The notes beneath the pieces are model-generated. The model was not told where the DNA came from. It did no database searches and saw only the letters and a list, made by a program, of their open reading frames with translations. From the IMG/VR virus record IMGVR_UViG_3300034101_004323, positions 20,088 through 84,087 of that record: a stretch of 64,000 nt of DNA; one strand, 5' to 3'. Every line of letters starts with the position of its first letter. The first letter of the stretch is position 1. Position numbers and translations under genes: made by a program. This document shows, piece after piece, positions 61,498 to 64,000 of the stretch. Origin of the DNA: a virus.

Positions 61498-62219
61498 AAT
61501 AGTTCTCCTTGTTGAATAGTTAATTGACCATGTTCTTTTACGCTATTAAAGAGTATGATATCTTTTTCATAGTATTTTTCTATTTGTGACTTTTGTTCTT
61601 CTGATAGTATTGGTTTGGTTCTTTTTGCCTTGTTAGCTACTAAGGATTTATTCTCATTTATTCCTATAAACTTCAAACAGTCTCTTAAATTATCAGGAAA
61701 GTTAAAGACATAAGTTTCTCTTTGAATATATTTATGCTGATGAAAGAAATGCACATCGTCTCTTAAGTATCCAAATCGTTTAAAATCTCTTACTGGTAAT
61801 CCTTGATCTATTCTATTTTGTCTAGTTTCTAGCTTTTTAGCATTTATTTTTTCTAAATTAGCTAGTTGGTTCGATACTTCAATATCTTCTCTTGTTCGGA
61901 GAAAAGCGCTATCATTTACTAAAGAATCTATTGCTTTATCTATATCTTCAAATTTAATTGCTATTTGCTGACAAGCAGTAATAAATCGATCAACTGGATT
62001 TCGTACCATTAATATTATAGGTTTATCTGGAGTTGTTGATCCGGGACACATCCAGTGCCATTGTTTTTGGCTTTCATCAATACCATTAGGAAATCTTGCA
62101 TAAACTATTTTTTGATGTTCTTTTGGATAAAACTCTTTAATGATCAATCGAGCCATAGTTGATGAGCCAACTTTAGCATTAAGAGCAACGCTATAATTAG
62201 GAGTAGTATAATAATACAT
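61488..62219 (-). CDS. Sulfotransferase-like protein, 243 residues
   Basis: The N-terminal VALNAKVGSSTMARLIIKEF near residues 11-30 fits the 5'-phosphosulfate loop of the PAPS-dependent sulfotransferase superfamily. ILMVRNPVDRFITACQ near 69-84 fits the 3'-phosphate site (RNPxxRF). The rest is helical and charged. It would transfer sulfate to a sugar or protein acceptor; a target on the virion or on the host surface is a guess. It lies between a LamG fibre gene and neck genes, an odd place for an enzyme. The stop codon of the LamG gene overlaps its ATG (TAATG). Confidence 0.65.
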   Translation of the reverse strand: MYYYTTPNYSVALNAKVGSSTMARLIIKEFYPKEHQKIVYARFPNGIDESQKQWHWMCPGSTTPDKPIILMVRNPVDRFITACQQIAIKFEDIDKAIDSLVNDSAFLRTREDIEVSNQLANLEKINAKKLETRQNRIDQGLPVRDFKRFGYLRDDVHFFHQHKYIQRETYVFNFPDNLRDCLKFIGINENKSLVANKAKRTKPILSEEQKSQIEKYYEKDIILFNSVKEHGQLTIQQGELLCH

Positions 62220-64000
62220 TATGGATAAGTGGTTAGTTGTGAAACTGGCGGGGTAAAGTTTGAAGAATAAATTGCTGCCCCTCTAATTATTCTAAGATCA
62301 TCAATGTATGCATTAGTTGTCTGACTCAATCCATAAGTGGCACCTATTTTTATTTTATAAGGCCCAGCTGGAGTTGGTTGAGTAGCAGAACTTACAAGAG
62401 TACCATTTATAAAAAGTTTTTTAACGCTATTTTTAGAAACACAAGCAACATGATACCATTGAGTAGCTCCAACTGTTCCGCCAGCAGTAGCATCAGTTTG
62501 ACCATCATTAAATCGTATCTCATTGCTAGTATATAAGTAAATATTTACTCCAACCGTTGAGCTTCCATTAGAAAGATTAATCACTCCTTCATAAGCAGCA
62601 GTTGCTGTTGGTCGATATATCCAAAACTCAATAGTATAATCAACTTGTGATAAATCTGGAATTACAAATGATGAATTACCAATATTTCCGCCATTAAACG
62701 ATAATGATGCGCTTCCATATTGTTTAATTGATGTGGAAAAAGCTGGACTTCCTCCTAATCCTGATACTGATATATTTTGTGACGATGAGTCTGTGTAGTT
62801 ACTATTTAAATTTAATAATAATGTTGTATATGGTGCTATCGACCCATAAACCGTGTATCCTTTGGTTGTTGCTATGCTAGGATCATCAGAATCACCACCA
62901 GTATTGTCACTAACATCTATGGTTCCGTCTCCATTCAATAAGTCTGTATAAATTTGATTTAGTGATGATGAATCTAAAAGATTTGAACTAACATCTAAAC
63001 GGTACTCAACTCCGGGAATTCCAGGGATATAAGTCCATCTACTATAATAGTAGGGGTAACCAACATAACCATATTGACTATATCCAGCAGTTGCTGGTCC
63101 AACAATAAATCTTGAATAAAAAGGTCGTACTGAAGTTAAATTATTATTTGAAACGTCAACATTGTAAAAATATCCGTCTAAAGATCCGTTTGATGTTGAC
63201 GGATAAATTGTTATACTTTGATTTCCTCCAATTGAAGCTTTGCTAAAATTAGTTCCACTAACATAAGTACTTTTTGTTCCGTCCCACCAGTTAACAGTAT
63301 AATAGCCACTTGAGGTGGTTATATTACCAGTTATATTTCCACTAGACTTTGTGCTAACCATAACTATATGATTATATAATTTTGGTGGTATAGTAGAATT
63401 TGACGATAATAAAACAGGTATAGGACTAAAATAATCAACTTGATAAAGTGCTATTCCTTTTGTTATTCTAAATTCATCAATATAGCCTGAGAATTGCTCA
63501 GTTGAGCCTGTTGCAACATTACCTATTGTAATCGATCCACTAATACTATTTGGAAAAGATACAGATTCTAATAAACTGCCATTTAGATATAATTTTAAGT
63601 TTCCATTAAATCTAACTAATGATATATGCACCCATTCATTACGAGGACAAAGAATGCCATGGTAGCCCTGCAAGACATAATCTGATACACTAGTATCATA
63701 TGTAAACATACCTCTACTATTATCATGCAACCATAAGGTATGAGAACCAATTTTAAATATTCCTGGTTGGGCCGCCGTATTGCTCTCGGTATTGAACACC
63801 CAGAGTTCTACTGTAAAGTCTTCATTATAAGCAATATTAATAGTATTGGTGGTTATAACATAACCATACTCTGGAATATATGCGCTAGTATTTCCTACCT
63901 TACTTTGAGTGGTACTAATTACTGCTCCATTATATGAGGTTAAAGTCATTGCTTGAGAACTACTATCAGTAAAAGTAGTACTATTATTACTTCCATCAAA
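62219..64000 (-). CDS. Adhesion protein with two LamG domains (5' end outside window)
   Basis: Two concanavalin A/LamG-type beta sandwiches are visible: one with FTVELWVFNTES, then WVHISLVRFNGNLKLYLNGS, then GYIDEFRITKG; the second with YTIEFWIYRPTA, then WYHVACVSKNSVKKLFINGT, then AYIDDLRIIRG. The frame is open past the ATG at 63949 to the window edge, and the residues there (TTFTDSSSQ) are the normal start of a LamG unit, so the gene begins beyond 64000. These domains bind carbohydrate or protein, so it is probably a fibre or capsid decoration for host attachment. A region between the two domains has long Gly/Ser/Tyr-rich stretches. Confidence 0.78.
   Translation of the reverse strand, partial: FDGSNNSTTFTDSSSQAMTLTSYNGAVISTTQSKVGNTSAYIPEYGYVITTNTINIAYNEDFTVELWVFNTESNTAAQPGIFKIGSHTLWLHDNSRGMFTYDTSVSDYVLQGYHGILCPRNEWVHISLVRFNGNLKLYLNGSLLESVSFPNSISGSITIGNVATGSTEQFSGYIDEFRITKGIALYQVDYFSPIPVLLSSNSTIPPKLYNHIVMVSTKSSGNITGNITTSSGYYTVNWWDGTKSTYVSGTNFSKASIGGNQSITIYPSTSNGSLDGYFYNVDVSNNNLTSVRPFYSRFIVGPATAGYSQYGYVGYPYYYSRWTYIPGIPGVEYRLDVSSNLLDSSSLNQIYTDLLNGDGTIDVSDNTGGDSDDPSIATTKGYTVYGSIAPYTTLLLNLNSNYTDSSSQNISVSGLGGSPAFSTSIKQYGSASLSFNGGNIGNSSFVIPDLSQVDYTIEFWIYRPTATAAYEGVINLSNGSSTVGVNIYLYTSNEIRFNDGQTDATAGGTVGATQWYHVACVSKNSVKKLFINGTLVSSATQPTPAGPYKIKIGATYGLSQTTNAYIDDLRIIRGAAIYSSNFTPPVSQLTTYP

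Noticed and set aside
1-64000. Reassigned stop codons, as in some crAss-like phages
   Set aside because: Apart from the single TAA in dnaE, all genes read through normally, and TAA and TGA act as proper stops between overlapping genes.
1-64000. CRISPR arrays, insertion sequences and tRNA genes
   Set aside because: No spaced direct repeats, transposase motifs or cloverleaf patterns were noticed by eye; a tRNA scan was not possible.

Overview
The window is a 64 kb slice of an AT-rich genome of a large tailed double-stranded DNA bacteriophage, probably uncultured. There are no host housekeeping genes. Genes abut or overlap by a few bases, and replication genes lie beside tail-assembly genes. 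Ribosome binding sites of the AGGAG type are common, and the ssb promoter is a perfect sigma70 consensus (TTGACA, 17 bp, TATAAT). Both point to a host with ordinary sigma70 and Shine-Dalgarno signals and argue against Bacteroidota; the host cannot be named further.

Positions 1-17821 are read on the + strand. They hold a zinc-ribbon protein (cut by the window edge), a DnaB-like helicase, a DnaG-like primase, a dNMP kinase, a RecB/Cas4-like nuclease, a bacterial-type polymerase III alpha subunit (DnaE), a DnaQ-like exonuclease and SSB. This is a C-family replisome. DnaE is disturbed twice. An in-frame TAA sits inside its first PHP motif, within a predicted hairpin, and the gene is split into two reading frames around a 59-residue protein and the exonuclease. 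SSB has its own promoter and terminator. A run of overlapping genes follows (9479-15990) with glycosyltransferase-like, nucleotidyltransferase-like and methyltransferase-like products. After it come a homing-endonuclease-like protein, a possible Rad52/ERF-type annealing protein and a zinc-ribbon protein.

At 17821/17822 the stop codons of two convergent genes touch. From there to 64000 everything is on the - strand and is virion morphogenesis. In transcription order: a LamG protein (cut by the right edge), a sulfotransferase-like protein, small neck/connector-type proteins, a proprotein-convertase P-domain protein, a probable tail tube protein, three probable tail-assembly proteins, a giant tape measure protein (4228 residues), and then a distal tail/fibre set of 1967, 173, 414, 628, 1961 and about 2393 residues, ending in a small zinc-ribbon protein. 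No sheath protein was recognised, so a long non-contractile tail is the simplest reading.

The most unusual points are: (1) the interrupted and split dnaE; (2) a tape measure protein that carries a HAD-phosphatase-like domain flanked by two PD-(D/E)XK-like domains, separated by repeated linker modules; (3) a formylglycine-generating-enzyme-like fold in the 1967-residue fibre whose two halves are in reversed order; (4) a 15-bp hairpin in front of the tape measure gene that pairs fully only in the - strand transcript. Functions are read from motifs by eye; no database search was run.
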